This document shows positions 1 through 9,213 of a stretch of 64,000 nucleotides of DNA, in pieces (within the stretch, counting starts at the first letter, position 1; every line of letters begins with the position of its first letter). Origin of the DNA: Phormidium sp. OSCR (GTDB taxonomy: Bacteria > Cyanobacteriota > Cyanobacteriia > Cyanobacteriales > Geitlerinemataceae). A program made the translations under genes and the position numbers. The notes beneath the pieces are model-generated. The model did no database searches, was not told the origin of the DNA, and saw nothing but the letters and a program-made list of their open reading frames with translations. The DNA lies in NCBI GenBank assembly GCA_001314905.1, contig LJZT01000006.1, forward strand, positions 18,356-82,355, read 5' to 3'.

Positions 1-2
1 TC

Positions 3-635
3 ATGGTGGGTGAGTTCCCCTTTGAGATTCCCGAAGAATATGCCGATTTACCCCAACTCAAGGGACGCGCCACGGTGGAAATGACCACCAGTCAAGGAGA
101 CTTAACCATGGTCGTCGATGGCTACAATGCCCCCATCACGGCCGGAAACTTTGTGGATTTGGTGCAACGAGGTTTCTATGATGGCATCGACTTTGTCCGG
201 GCTGAAGCCAATTATGTCTTACAAGCGGGAGATCCGCCGGGACCTGAGGATGGGTTTGTGGACCCGGAGACGGGTGAGTATCGCACCATTCCCCTAGAAA
301 TTCGGGTTCGCAGTGAGAATGAGCCGATTTATGGCTTCACCCTCGAAGAAATTGGCCTCTATCGTGAACAGCCGGTGCTGCCGTTTTCGGCCTTTGGGAC
401 TCTGGGGATGGCTCATCGGGATCTCGATGCCAACAGTGGCTCCTCTCAGTTCTTCTTTTTCCTGTTTGAACCGGAGTTAACGCCGGCGGGGTTGAACTTG
501 CTCGATGGTCGCTATGCGGCTTTTGGCTATGTGGTTGAGGGAGCTGAGGTTCTCGAAAAACTCGGCCGGGGCGATCGCATCGAATCGGCTCGCGTCGTCG
601 ATGGCGAGCAATATCTGGTCACCAGTCAGTCGTGA
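3..635 (+). CDS. Cyclophilin-type peptidyl-prolyl isomerase, TLP40/CYP38 type (5' end outside window)
   Basis: This is the C-terminal cyclophilin domain of a thylakoid-lumen peptidyl-prolyl isomerase. The reading frame is open to the left edge, so the first in-frame ATG at position 3 is not the real start; the signal peptide and N-terminal helical part lie outside the window. It resembles plant CYP38/TLP40 over its whole length: the 'GRATVEM' start of the domain, 'DGYNAP.TAGNFVDLV', 'FYDG', 'TVPLEI'-like and 'YGFTLEEIGLY' segments, 'GSSQFFF' and 'LDGRYAAFGYV'. CYP38/TLP40 proteins assist photosystem II assembly and repair. The standard cyclophilin active-site arginine context is altered, as in CYP38, so isomerase activity is uncertain while a chaperone role is likely. 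The 93 bases to the next gene hold nothing I recognise. Confidence 0.88.
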   Translation: MVGEFPFEIPEEYADLPQLKGRATVEMTTSQGDLTMVVDGYNAPITAGNFVDLVQRGFYDGIDFVRAEANYVLQAGDPPGPEDGFVDPETGEYRTIPLEIRVRSENEPIYGFTLEEIGLYREQPVLPFSAFGTLGMAHRDLDANSGSSQFFFFLFEPELTPAGLNLLDGRYAAFGYVVEGAEVLEKLGRGDRIESARVVDGEQYLVTSQS

Positions 636-728
636 ACAGTTCTAGGTTGAGAATTGGCCCTTAATTAAAGAACCGGTCCCATTGACTGATGAACAGTTGA
701 TTCCCCTCCTAATTATCCTTGAGTCTCT

Positions 729-2738
729 ATGCACGCAGACCCTTCCCCTGAGCAGACGATTCTGGAGGTTCGCAATCTCCAGGTTCAATTCCAAACCAAT
801 GAACGCCTGGTTCATGCTGTCGATGATGTCAGTTTTCAGGTTCCTCGGGGTCAAACCTTGGGCATTGTTGGGGAGTCGGGATCAGGGAAATCCGTCACGT
901 CTCTGGCAGTGATGGGATTGGTGCCGAGTCCTCCGGGTAAGATAGCAGGAGGGGAAATTTGGTTTAGGGACCCAGTCGTCGGCGATCGCGTCAACCTTTT
1001 AAATCTCCCCCCGAAACAGCTACGACGCTATCGGGGCGGGCGCATCGCCACCATCTTTCAGGAACCAATGACCGCCCTAAACCCGGTCTATAGTATCGGG
1101 TTTCAGTTGGTTGAGGCCATTCGCCTACATCGTAAAATCTCCAAAGCCGAGGCTCAACAACAGGCGATCGCCCGGCTGCAAGAAGTGAAGTTACTCCCCC
1201 CCGAAGAGCAGCTTCAGGACGAGGCCTTAGCGGCTCTCGGAGGCGTCCAGGCCGCTCCAGGACGGCGAGAGGTCTTGCAAGAGGTCGAACGGCGCAAACA
1301 GACCCTCCTCAACCGCTATCCCCATCAATTCTCTGGGGGACAACTGCAACGGGTGACCATTGCCATGGCGATCGCCTGTGACCCCGCCCTCCTGATGGCC
1401 GATGAACCCACCACCGCCCTTGATGTGACAGTCCAGGCGACCATTTTGCAACTGTTGCGGGAGCTGCGATCGCGCCATCAGATGTCCATGATTTTCATCA
1501 CCCATGATCTCGGCGTCATTGCCGAAATCGCCGATCATGTGGCCGTCATGTATCAGGGTAAAATCGTCGAAACCGGTAGCCTCAGCGACATTTTCTCCCG
1601 CCCACAACATCCTTACACCCAGGGACTTCTGGCCTGTCGCCCCCAAACAGAACTACGATTGCGCTGTCTCCCCACCATTGCCGACTTCATGACGGCCCAA
1701 GCCCAGACCTCACCGCCCTCCGTCAACAACGAGCAACCCCAGGTCGCAGAGCGAGATAGTCCTCCTCCTAAAGACTCTCAGAGCGACCCTCCAGCGACCG
1801 AAGAAGCCTCCCAAACTGATGATTCCGACACAAATGTCATCCAGTCCTCGCCCCTAACCTTACTGACCAATCCTGAAAACCGCATCTCTGACCTAGAGAT
1901 GGCCCAACGCCTGGCCCATCTACAACGGCAACCTCCCTTACTGCAAGTTGAGAACCTGCAAGTGGGGTATCCCGTGCGCGGCGGTCTCTTTGGCCAAACC
2001 CAACGCTACGCCATGGCCGTCAACGGCATTTCCTTTCATGTCTATCCCGGAGAAACCCTCGGTCTCGTGGGAGAGTCCGGTTGCGGAAAAACCACCCTGG
2101 CTCGAACCTTATTACAGTTGATTGAACCCACCAGTGGCCGGATGTTCTTTGAAGGTCAAGAGATTACCCATCTCAAAGGTAAACAACTGCAAGGCCTGCG
2201 CCGTAACATCCAAGCGATTTTTCAAGATCCCTTCAGTTCCCTCAATCCTCGCATGAGTGTTGGGGCGGCGATCGCCGAACCCCTGAAAATTCACAACGTC
2301 GGTGGCACCCCTCGCCAACGACGAGAACGCTGCATTTGGCTTCTCGAACGGGTGGGACTCAGCGCCGACTGTCTCAAACGCTATCCCCACGAGTTTTCTG
2401 GCGGCCAGCGGCAACGGATCTGTATTGCCCGGGCCTTGGCCCTCAATCCCAAATTTGTCATCTGTGACGAATCCGTCTCAGCCCTCGATGTCTCCGTACA
2501 GGCTCAAGTTTTAAATCTTTTGCGCCAATTGCAAGATGAGTTTGGCTTGACCTATATCTTTATCTCCCATGACCTGAGTGTCGTGAAGTTTATGAGCGAT
2601 CGCATCATGGTCATGAACCAAGGCAAAATCGAAGAAATCGGGGCCGCTGACCGAGTTTATCGTGAGCCAGAACGCGAGTATACCCGGCAACTGATTGCCT
2701 CAATTCCCAATCCAGCGGCCCTGCTGCAAAGTGCCTAG
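729..2738 (+). CDS. Peptide/nickel-type ABC transporter ATPase, two NBDs fused (DppD-DppF/GsiA-like)
   Basis: The 669-aa protein carries two complete oligopeptide-type ATPase domains that power import by a peptide permease at the inner membrane. NBD1 has Walker A GESGSGKS near residue 48, signature FSGGQLQR near 205 and Walker B ending DEPT. NBD2 has Walker A GESGCGKT near 450, signature FSGGQRQR and Walker B ending DES. Both end with the C-terminal extension typical of the Opp/Dpp family ([20 protein letters not shown]). A Pro/Ser/Asp-rich linker of about 75 residues joins the halves. NBD1 also has an insertion of about 45 residues with many charged residues between the Q-loop and the signature. 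No permease or binding protein lies next to it, so the partners are encoded elsewhere. Confidence 0.92.
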   Translation: MHADPSPEQTILEVRNLQVQFQTNERLVHAVDDVSFQVPRGQTLGIVGESGSGKSVTSLAVMGLVPSPPGKIAGGEIWFRDPVVGDRVNLLNLPPKQLRRYRGGRIATIFQEPMTALNPVYSIGFQLVEAIRLHRKISKAEAQQQAIARLQEVKLLPPEEQLQDEALAALGGVQAAPGRREVLQEVERRKQTLLNRYPHQFSGGQLQRVTIAMAIACDPALLMADEPTTALDVTVQATILQLLRELRSRHQMSMIFITHDLGVIAEIADHVAVMYQGKIVETGSLSDIFSRPQHPYTQGLLACRPQTELRLRCLPTIADFMTAQAQTSPPSVNNEQPQVAERDSPPPKDSQSDPPATEEASQTDDSDTNVIQSSPLTLLTNPENRISDLEMAQRLAHLQRQPPLLQVENLQVGYPVRGGLFGQTQRYAMAVNGISFHVYPGETLGLVGESGCGKTTLARTLLQLIEPTSGRMFFEGQEITHLKGKQLQGLRRNIQAIFQDPFSSLNPRMSVGAAIAEPLKIHNVGGTPRQRRERCIWLLERVGLSADCLKRYPHEFSGGQRQRICIARALALNPKFVICDESVSALDVSVQAQVLNLLRQLQDEFGLTYIFISHDLSVVKFMSDRIMVMNQGKIEEIGAADRVYREPEREYTRQLIASIPNPAALLQSA

Positions 2739-2888
2739 TCAGGCCCCCCAATATCTCAAATTGCTACAGTTTGCTCCCAGATTCACCTAGCCATCCCCAA
2801 GAGTCGGTAGTATCTTGGGTGTAACCTGATGGTATTTCCTGGAAACGCCTCAGACAATCCATTAGAACCTGGTTAGGGGAGTGACTGT

Positions 2889-4277
2889 ATGCCCATGCAA
2901 CTCAATCCGTCGAAATTCCCAATTCATTGGGGAATTGCCCTCGGTGCGATCGCCTGCACCCAGCCGGCGATCGCCTCGACGGTCTCATCAGCGTCCAATC
3001 TGCCCACGTCATCATTAAACCCAACCTCGGGACATGAAGCCCCCCAACTGGCCCAAGGCTTCAACTTTGAAACCGAAAGTCCCACGCGCTTCATCCCCAT
3101 TCTCGGCCCCATTCCCAGACAACGGCCAGAAGTCTATTCCCCCGAAATCCTAGAACGCCTCCGTTCCGGCTTTTTCCTCGGTGGTGACTTTGGCATCGAA
3201 AGTGCCGAAGGGATCTTCGCCGGATTACGTCTCGGCTACCGTGACGAAGAAGGACGTTCCATCGTCTTTACCGGCGAAGGAGGAGAGTTTCTCGCCGGGG
3301 CCGATGTCACCTATACCCAAGCCGCCTTCAGTGGCGATGAAAATGGAGACGGCCGGCGAGTCGGCTACCGCCTCTCAGCCAACTTCAACAATACCCGCGA
3401 CAACGCCTTTCTCAGCGACGACGATGACGAGGATGTCCGCGAAGTCTTCCTACCCATTGGTGACGAACATGAACCCTGGGTGAACCGGATTGGCTTTGAG
3501 AGCCAAGTCGTCGTCCCCGTCAGCCGCACCACCGTGCTAATGCCCGGACTCAGCTACGAGAAAATCCGCATCCAAAACCGAGCCTTCGACGACGACCTCT
3601 TTCCCCTCGATGAAGAAGGCAATCAACTCTCCGCCAGCGACGATGGTAAAGATGACATCGTACTGCTGAGTCTCTTTGCCCTACAAGACAACGCCAGTCG
3701 CGACGAGTATGGCTTTCCCCTATCGGGTAACGTCTTTCAATTGGGAACTGAACAATCGATTCCCACTGGAAACAGCACCCTTGACTTCAACCGTCTCAGT
3801 GCTGGTTATGTCCAATATCTCCCCGTCAACCTCTTCGGATTTGCCGAGGGACCCCGCACCCTAATTTTAGGACTGCAAGGGGGAACCATTCTCGGAGATG
3901 TTCCCGGTTACGAAGCCTTTAACCTCGGGGGATTTAACTCCGCCCGAGGCTATGGCCAAGGTGACGTCGGAACCGCGAGCAGCTTCATTCAGGCCCGGTT
4001 AGAATACCGCTTCCCCATCGCCGTTACCCCCGGCGGTTTTTTTGAGGAATTACGCGGTAGTCTAGGGGTTCAATATGTCTCGGATTTCGACACCGCCTCT
4101 GATGTCATCGGTCGTCCGTCTGAAGTACGTAACGAACCCGGAGACGGTTTCGGATTTAGTGTTGGTTTCCACTTCTTGGACCTAAATGTCCCCGTTGTCG
4201 ACACCTTACGGGTCACGGCTGGGGTCAACGATCGCGGTGACTTCCGGGCCTATTTCTCCATCGGCCCAGCGTTCTAG
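2889..4277 (+). CDS. Omp85/BamA-type surface antigen (D15) outer-membrane barrel protein
   Basis: This 462-aa protein has an N-terminal signal peptide of about 29 residues ending 'QPAIA'. A beta-barrel of the bacterial surface antigen/Omp85 type follows. The diagnostic motif is 'GGFNSARGYGQGDVG' followed by 'EYRFPI', which corresponds to the conserved RGY loop of strand 6. The chain ends in phenylalanine, as outer-membrane barrels usually do. No POTRA repeats are visible between the signal peptide and the barrel, so it is shorter than BamA and closer to POTRA-less surface-antigen proteins; an insertase role is therefore unproven. The ATG at 2889 has a good ribosome site (AGGGGAG) 8 bases upstream. 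Confidence 0.85.
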   Translation: MPMQLNPSKFPIHWGIALGAIACTQPAIASTVSSASNLPTSSLNPTSGHEAPQLAQGFNFETESPTRFIPILGPIPRQRPEVYSPEILERLRSGFFLGGDFGIESAEGIFAGLRLGYRDEEGRSIVFTGEGGEFLAGADVTYTQAAFSGDENGDGRRVGYRLSANFNNTRDNAFLSDDDDEDVREVFLPIGDEHEPWVNRIGFESQVVVPVSRTTVLMPGLSYEKIRIQNRAFDDDLFPLDEEGNQLSASDDGKDDIVLLSLFALQDNASRDEYGFPLSGNVFQLGTEQSIPTGNSTLDFNRLSAGYVQYLPVNLFGFAEGPRTLILGLQGGTILGDVPGYEAFNLGGFNSARGYGQGDVGTASSFIQARLEYRFPIAVTPGGFFEELRGSLGVQYVSDFDTASDVIGRPSEVRNEPGDGFGFSVGFHFLDLNVPVVDTLRVTAGVNDRGDFRAYFSIGPAF

Positions 4278-4300
4278 GCCGTTATTGGTTTTGGCAACAC

Positions 4301-4328
4301 CCCCTCTAAGTCGCTAGACTCAGAGGGG
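4301..4328 (+). terminator. Hairpin after the Omp85 gene
   Basis: CCCCTCT (4301-4307) pairs with AGAGGGG (4322-4328) around a short loop, about 25 bases after the stop codon. There is no T-run behind it, so it may act as a 3'-end stabiliser or a factor-dependent stop rather than a classic intrinsic terminator. Confidence 0.45.
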
Positions 4329-4353
4329 ATGTCGATTACGCAAAGCGATTGAA

Positions 4354-4770
4354 TTGAGAACATTCGAGTTTACAGTCGATGGTCCCCCTGTGTCTCAGCA
4401 AACTCGGCGACGACAACGACTGAAAGTATGGAAACAGCAGGTTCGTCAGGAAGCTGAGACAGCGTGGCCAGACGCTTCTCCTCCCTTGACGGGTTTATTG
4501 GGGCTGCAAGTCATTTATTTTTATCAAGATCATGACTTGGATATTGATAACATCGTTAAGCCAATTCAAGATGCCTTAATTGGACTGGTTTATGATGACG
4601 ATGTCCAAATTACGGATATTCTCATTTGTAAAAGACGACTGGATAAAACGTTTAGAATCACCAATTCATCGTCAGTGTTGGAAAAAGGATTATCTAACAA
4701 TCAGGAATTTTTATATATCTTGATTAGTGAATGTCCCAAGCAAGAGGTATTAGAATTATGGACTCTTTAA
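4354..4770 (+). CDS. RusA-family Holliday-junction resolvase
   Basis: This 138-aa protein belongs to the RusA crossover-junction endonuclease family, small Mg-dependent dimers that cut four-way DNA junctions. The family's acidic active site is visible as 'DLDIDNIVKPIQDAL' followed by 'VYDDDVQI', matching the D-x-D-N / D-A-L / D-D pattern. The start appears to be TTG at 4354, as no nearby in-frame ATG gives a full family-length protein. It overlaps the next gene by 13 bases, so the two are probably translationally coupled. In bacteria RusA is usually prophage-borne, but homologues occur as ordinary genes in cyanobacteria and no phage genes are nearby. Confidence 0.85.
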   Translation: MRTFEFTVDGPPVSQQTRRRQRLKVWKQQVRQEAETAWPDASPPLTGLLGLQVIYFYQDHDLDIDNIVKPIQDALIGLVYDDDVQITDILICKRRLDKTFRITNSSSVLEKGLSNNQEFLYILISECPKQEVLELWTL

Positions 4771-5492
4771 CCAACCAGAAGCGAGATACAGAACTGCTCG
4801 ACTTGGAACAAGACTATCGCAATCAAGGATATGAAACCGTTTCAGCCTCTGAATCTCTCCAGGATGCCTTTGGGTTGACTCCCGAGTTCGTTACCACCCA
4901 TGCTCCTGATCTCCTCCTGCGTCGAGGTCGTGAACTCGTGATCCTTAAAGTGACCTCCCGTAACGAACTTGGCTCCCCTCAACTGGCCCAACTCACCCAA
5001 GAGATAGAACAACATGACAACTGGAGATTAGATTTACTGGTCTTAGCCGAGCCACCTAAACCTCAAGACAGCGACTCCAGTTGGCAAAAGGACGAGATTT
5101 TAGCCCGACTCAAGACCTTAAAACCTTTAATTGAGCAAAACCCAGAACCCGCCTGGCTCTACAGTTGGGCTATACTCGAAGCCACCCTTAGACTCATCGC
5201 TGAGCAAGAGGAGATTCGGCTCAAACATCAGGATTGCGCCTATCTGATTAAAATTATGGTGTTTGAAGGAGTCTTATCTCGCCAAGACTACCAGGACTTG
5301 CACAGCCTGCTTCCCCGACGTCATCAGTTCAGTCATGGCCTCAAAACCCCTCCGATTGAACCAGAAGCCGTTCGTCGGATTGTGGAGGTGATTGAGAGCC
5401 TATTCGTTGAATTTATCAACAACAACCCACAGGGCTGCGGTTCGGTTGAGATGGACAACAGTCGCGACGATGCTGAGGTTGTCAGGGGCTAA
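4758..5492 (+). CDS. Nuclease-like protein with degenerate PD-(D/E)XK motif (AHJR-like)
   Basis: I chose the ATG at 4758 because AGAGG sits 10 bases ahead of it; an upstream TTG-type start at 4731 is possible. The first 100 residues look like the restriction-endonuclease-fold AHJR-type domain found in cyanobacterial proteins: a 'GYETV' strand, 'APDLLLRR', then 'LVILKVTSR'. In active relatives I would expect E-x-K in the last strand (VIEVKSR-like); here the same columns read K-V-T, so the catalytic Glu and Lys appear lost. The remaining 130 residues are helical, with no motif I know. The overlap with rusA suggests the two act together on DNA, but that is inference. Confidence 0.6.
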   Translation: MDSLTNQKRDTELLDLEQDYRNQGYETVSASESLQDAFGLTPEFVTTHAPDLLLRRGRELVILKVTSRNELGSPQLAQLTQEIEQHDNWRLDLLVLAEPPKPQDSDSSWQKDEILARLKTLKPLIEQNPEPAWLYSWAILEATLRLIAEQEEIRLKHQDCAYLIKIMVFEGVLSRQDYQDLHSLLPRRHQFSHGLKTPPIEPEAVRRIVEVIESLFVEFINNNPQGCGSVEMDNSRDDAEVVRG

Positions 5493-5508
5493 TTCTGAGA
5501 ACTCGCCT

Positions 5509-7956
5509 CTACTCACCCTTCAACGCCGTTTTAATCCGTTTCCGCCGCCGCAGGGGAATGGCCTCAAAATGCAACTCATTCTCCCGTGCATCGGCACAAA
5601 TCAGCGAATGGGGCGAAAATTGACCGCTGAGAATCGCTCGACTCAGAGGACGCACCAATAGCCGTTCTACGGTGCGCTCAATCTCCCGAGCGCCTAACTC
5701 GGCATTGTAGCCCTGTTCCATCAGTAACTCATAGGCCGTTTCCGTCAGTTTCAGCCGTAGATGTTGCCGTTGTAACCGTTGGTGGACTTGCTCAATTACT
5801 TTCTCCACAATTTGCCGTAACGTGTCCACTGAGAGAGGATCGAAATAGACAATTTGCCCGATACGGTTGAGGAGTTCGGGCCGCAGAGCTTGGCGTAAAC
5901 TCTTGAAGATGCCCTCACGATAGCGTTGACGATCGCCCGCCTCAAACTCCCCAGACTCTCCAGACTCTAAACCAAACCCTAACGTCCCCTGAGAACTCAC
6001 ACTCGCTCCCAAATTGGAGGTCATGATAATAATCGTCTCTCGGAAGGACACCTGATGTCCGTGGCTATCGGTGAGCCGTCCCTCATCCAAAATTTGTAGG
6101 AATAAATCCAACACCTGGGGATGAGCTTTCTCAATTTCATCGAACAGCACTACACTGTGGGGATGGGTGCGAATGGCCCCGGTTAACTGGCCCTCCCCTT
6201 CATGACCAATGTATCCCGGCGGTGCGCCAATTAAGCGGGAGGTGGAACTCGGCTCCATATATTCAGACATATCCACCCGAATCAGTTTTTGGGGACTGTC
6301 AAAGAGAAATTCCGCCAACGCTTGCGCTAACTGGGTTTTGCCGGTTCCCGTCTGTCCCACAAATAAAAACGCTCCCACAGGCTTCTGAGGTGCTTTTAAG
6401 CCGGCCCGAGCGGTCCGAATGGCGTCGGCTACTGCGGCGATCGCCTCATCTTGGCCCATCACCTGTTTTTGCAGGGCGCTTTCGAGTCGCAACAGGCGCG
6501 ATCGCTCATCCTCAGAAATCTGTTGCAGAGGTAAACGACATTGATGGGCCACCACCCGCGCAATATCACTGCGACTCACCGAACGTGGCCCCGACAGAGG
6601 TACCCCTTTCTGAGCCAAAATCCCCCCGGAATCCAAGCGGGCCTCAGCACAGGCGCGATCGATCACATCAATCGCTTTATCCGGGAAACGGGCATCACTC
6701 ACATAGCGGCCCGTCAACTCCACCGCCGCCGTCAAAGCACTATCGTGAATTTTCAGGTCATGGTGACGCTCAAACTGCGATCGCAACCCCTGTAAAATCG
6801 CCTGAGTCTCCTCAGCCGTCGGTTCCGACACCCAAACCACCTGAAAACGCCGTTCCAAGGCTCCATCCTTCTCAATGGTCTGGCGATATTCCCGAACCGT
6901 CGTCGCCCCAATACAGTGGATTTCCCCCCGGGCTAGGGCCGGCTTAAGGATATTAGCCGCATCACTGGCCCCCGTTCCCCCAGCTCCCAACACCGTATGG
7001 ATTTCATCAATAAAGACAATCGTATCCGCCGCCGCACTCGCTTCGCGAATCAGGGCCTGAATCCGCTCCTCAAACTCGCCGCGATATTTAGAACCCGCCA
7101 ACAGCGACGCCATCGACACTTCCACCACTCGTTTTTGTCGCAGGGCTTCCGGTGGCCCCGAAGAACTGGACAGCCATTGCGTTAAACCCTCGACAATGCA
7201 GGTTTTCCCCACACCGGGATCTCCGACGAGAATCGCATTGCGTTTGCGCTTCTGCATCAAAATACTGGCCAGGGCTAGAATCTCCGTTTGTCGGCCCACC
7301 ACCGGATCGAGTTGACATTTACGAGCCAACTCCGACAAATCTCGACCAAAACAGTCGAGAAGTGGCGTAGCCGGTTTTTCCAAATCCTGATACAGTGGGT
7401 CGCCATCGAGGATTAAATGAGGGTCCGCCGGCAACGCATCTAAGGCCCATTCCGCCCCATCGCCGAAGGGAGTATCCACACCACAGGCGCTCATTTCCGA
7501 GAGCAGATCATCCCAGGGCGTATTACTGAGTTCACAGAGGGACTGGAGGAGGTGATAGGGACGCACCACCGCTTCATCGAGGGATTGTAGGGCCGAGAGT
7601 TCCTCGGCTCGGGCAAAGACTTGCCGCGCATGGGCATCCCGGTGCATAATCCCCTGATGGACTGGTAACGGGCTGGCCGATGAGATTTGCGATCGCAGGC
7701 GACGGCGAAAATTGCTGCGATCGAGTCCCCAAGTATCAAACCATTGTTGCAACACTTGGATATCACTGCGGAAATCGCGCTTCTGCATCGGGTTATCGCG
7801 AATTTGTCGGGGACAAAACCGTTCTAAATCCAGATCGCAGAGTTTACAAAGTCCCAGCAACAGATGTGCTGGAGAGATCTCGCTCGCATGACCGGATTTT
7901 GCTTCGATCGCAGCGATATTCCAAGCGAGAACAGTGCTAGGCGCGTAAACAGCCAT
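5509..7956 (-). CDS. ClpA/ClpC-like AAA+ ATPase with two AAA modules
   Basis: This HSP100-type unfoldase is 815 aa from the ATG at 7956; a longer open frame upstream to 8040 lacks homology-like content. Residues 1-170 resemble the Clp N-domain. AAA-1 has Walker A GDPGVGKT at about 245, pore loop KYRGEFEERI and Walker B VFIDEIH near 314. AAA-2 has Walker A GQTGTGKT at about 534, pore segment GYIGHEGEG and Walker B VLFDEIEKA, then the small C-terminal D2 domain. There is no long middle coiled coil between the AAA domains, which argues against ClpB. An LGF motif follows the TSNLGA segment, matching the ClpP-docking loop of ClpC. It is too divergent for the main cyanobacterial ClpC, so it is probably a paralogue. 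Confidence 0.82.
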   Translation of the reverse strand: MAVYAPSTVLAWNIAAIEAKSGHASEISPAHLLLGLCKLCDLDLERFCPRQIRDNPMQKRDFRSDIQVLQQWFDTWGLDRSNFRRRLRSQISSASPLPVHQGIMHRDAHARQVFARAEELSALQSLDEAVVRPYHLLQSLCELSNTPWDDLLSEMSACGVDTPFGDGAEWALDALPADPHLILDGDPLYQDLEKPATPLLDCFGRDLSELARKCQLDPVVGRQTEILALASILMQKRKRNAILVGDPGVGKTCIVEGLTQWLSSSSGPPEALRQKRVVEVSMASLLAGSKYRGEFEERIQALIREASAAADTIVFIDEIHTVLGAGGTGASDAANILKPALARGEIHCIGATTVREYRQTIEKDGALERRFQVVWVSEPTAEETQAILQGLRSQFERHHDLKIHDSALTAAVELTGRYVSDARFPDKAIDVIDRACAEARLDSGGILAQKGVPLSGPRSVSRSDIARVVAHQCRLPLQQISEDERSRLLRLESALQKQVMGQDEAIAAVADAIRTARAGLKAPQKPVGAFLFVGQTGTGKTQLAQALAEFLFDSPQKLIRVDMSEYMEPSSTSRLIGAPPGYIGHEGEGQLTGAIRTHPHSVVLFDEIEKAHPQVLDLFLQILDEGRLTDSHGHQVSFRETIIIMTSNLGASVSSQGTLGFGLESGESGEFEAGDRQRYREGIFKSLRQALRPELLNRIGQIVYFDPLSVDTLRQIVEKVIEQVHQRLQRQHLRLKLTETAYELLMEQGYNAELGAREIERTVERLLVRPLSRAILSGQFSPHSLICADARENELHFEAIPLRRRKRIKTALKGE

Positions 7957-8130
7957 TCGCCAATTCCGTGAAGGTCTAAGGGGGGGACGGGACGGGAGCC
8001 AGACTGGGGACAAGACCACGAGCCGGGTTGCTAAACCCACCCTTCTCTACACTACATCTTGATCTGAGTCTCGGCAGCACTCGGGCTCAATTCTCCCCGA
8101 AAATTCCCCCAAATCGGATTCCTGGGACGA

Positions 8131-9087
8131 TTAGAGATACGTGTCGGGGTTTTGGGCTACCCACCCCAGTTCTGAGTTATTACGAACTTCAAAATGCAGA
8201 TGGGTTTCAGCCACATCGGGCGTTCCCGTGTTCCCCACGGTTCCCAGGGTTTGTCCCGCATCGACAAATTCTCCCTGTTCCACATCCAGCCTCGCCAGAT
8301 GAGCATAGCGGGTTTGGCGACCCCGGCTATGGTTAATCACCACGAGATTACCATAGGGCTGTTGAACGCCGGCAAAAGCGACAATGCCATCCTCACTGGC
8401 CCGGACTTGGGTTCCGGCTGTTGCCGGTAAGTCCCAGCCACTATGGAAGACAGCCGACGAGGCCCCAGGGGGCAGCACCCAACCGTAGCTTAACAGTGGC
8501 TCCACCACAGTCGGCAAGGGATATTCAGCCAACACGGAACTGGCTGAGGGATCGTCCTCCGTTGGAGTCGCATCGGGGGTATCTCGATGGGGATACCAGT
8601 TGGCACCGGGGATAAAGGCGACATCGGTGGGCGGATTGCAGTTATTGGCTTCAAAGAGAACATCGGCTCGCACGTTATACTCTTGGGCTAAATCGCTCCA
8701 GAGATCGTCGGGGCTAACATTGACTTCAATGCCATCGTAGGGGGGGATGCGCAGCTGCATTCCTGGCCGAACCATGCCATTTCGCACCTGGGGATTCATC
8801 CCCATGAGGGTGGTGGGAAACAGATCATACTCGTCGGCGATCGCCTCTAGGGTTTCTCCTGGGGCCACGGTATGCGATCGCACCCGTGACAAAGCCGAGG
8901 GAGGACACAAATTCTCACGGCGGGGGCTAAGGCGCGGGAAGCTCGGCCCCCCTGGATCTTGAGCCAGGGTTGGACTTTGACGGATAGTCCCTAAACTGAC
9001 GGCGAGTAGGCACGATAACACGAACCCACACCACCATCGCCCCGATGGGGAACGACTCCATTGCCACAGGTTTAAAACTCGTTTCAT
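8131..9087 (-). CDS. LysM-M23 peptidoglycan endopeptidase
   Basis: This 318-aa exported cell-wall hydrolase has a hydrophobic signal segment at about residues 20-43 ending TLAQ. A LysM domain follows at about 70-118 (HTVAPGETLEAIADEYD to LRIPP), then a less clear second LysM-like stretch. The C-terminal M23/LytM domain carries the zinc motifs HSGWD and HLHFEVR, with 'TRYAHL' between them. The catalytic residues are all present, so it should be active rather than an EnvC/NlpD-type activator. It likely cleaves peptide cross-links during growth or septation. The gene stands alone between the Clp ATPase and proA; the gap of about 170 bases after it holds nothing I recognise. Confidence 0.9.
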   Translation of the reverse strand: MKRVLNLWQWSRSPSGRWWCGFVLSCLLAVSLGTIRQSPTLAQDPGGPSFPRLSPRRENLCPPSALSRVRSHTVAPGETLEAIADEYDLFPTTLMGMNPQVRNGMVRPGMQLRIPPYDGIEVNVSPDDLWSDLAQEYNVRADVLFEANNCNPPTDVAFIPGANWYPHRDTPDATPTEDDPSASSVLAEYPLPTVVEPLLSYGWVLPPGASSAVFHSGWDLPATAGTQVRASEDGIVAFAGVQQPYGNLVVINHSRGRQTRYAHLARLDVEQGEFVDAGQTLGTVGNTGTPDVAETHLHFEVRNNSELGWVAQNPDTYL

Positions 9088-9213
9088 GTCCTTATGCAGC
9101 TCAACTGCACGATCAATACTCCTGTGTTAACGTCTTGCGGCAGCGCGATCGCCATGGGATCGGCCTCTTGTTTGAGGGCCACAAGTCCTCCCTTAACTGC
9201 CCGAACTCCGCCC

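Noticed and set aside
4354..5492. Prophage remnant around rusA
   Set aside because: RusA is often phage-borne, but no other phage-type gene is nearby and the flanks are ordinary chromosomal genes.
6222..6947. Open frame of 241 codons on the + strand
   Set aside because: Pro/Ser-rich and antisense to the Clp ATPase, which shows all AAA+ motifs in the other frame.
5509..7956. ClpB disaggregase
   Set aside because: The long middle coiled coil between the two AAA domains is missing, and an LGF loop of the ClpP-binding type is present.
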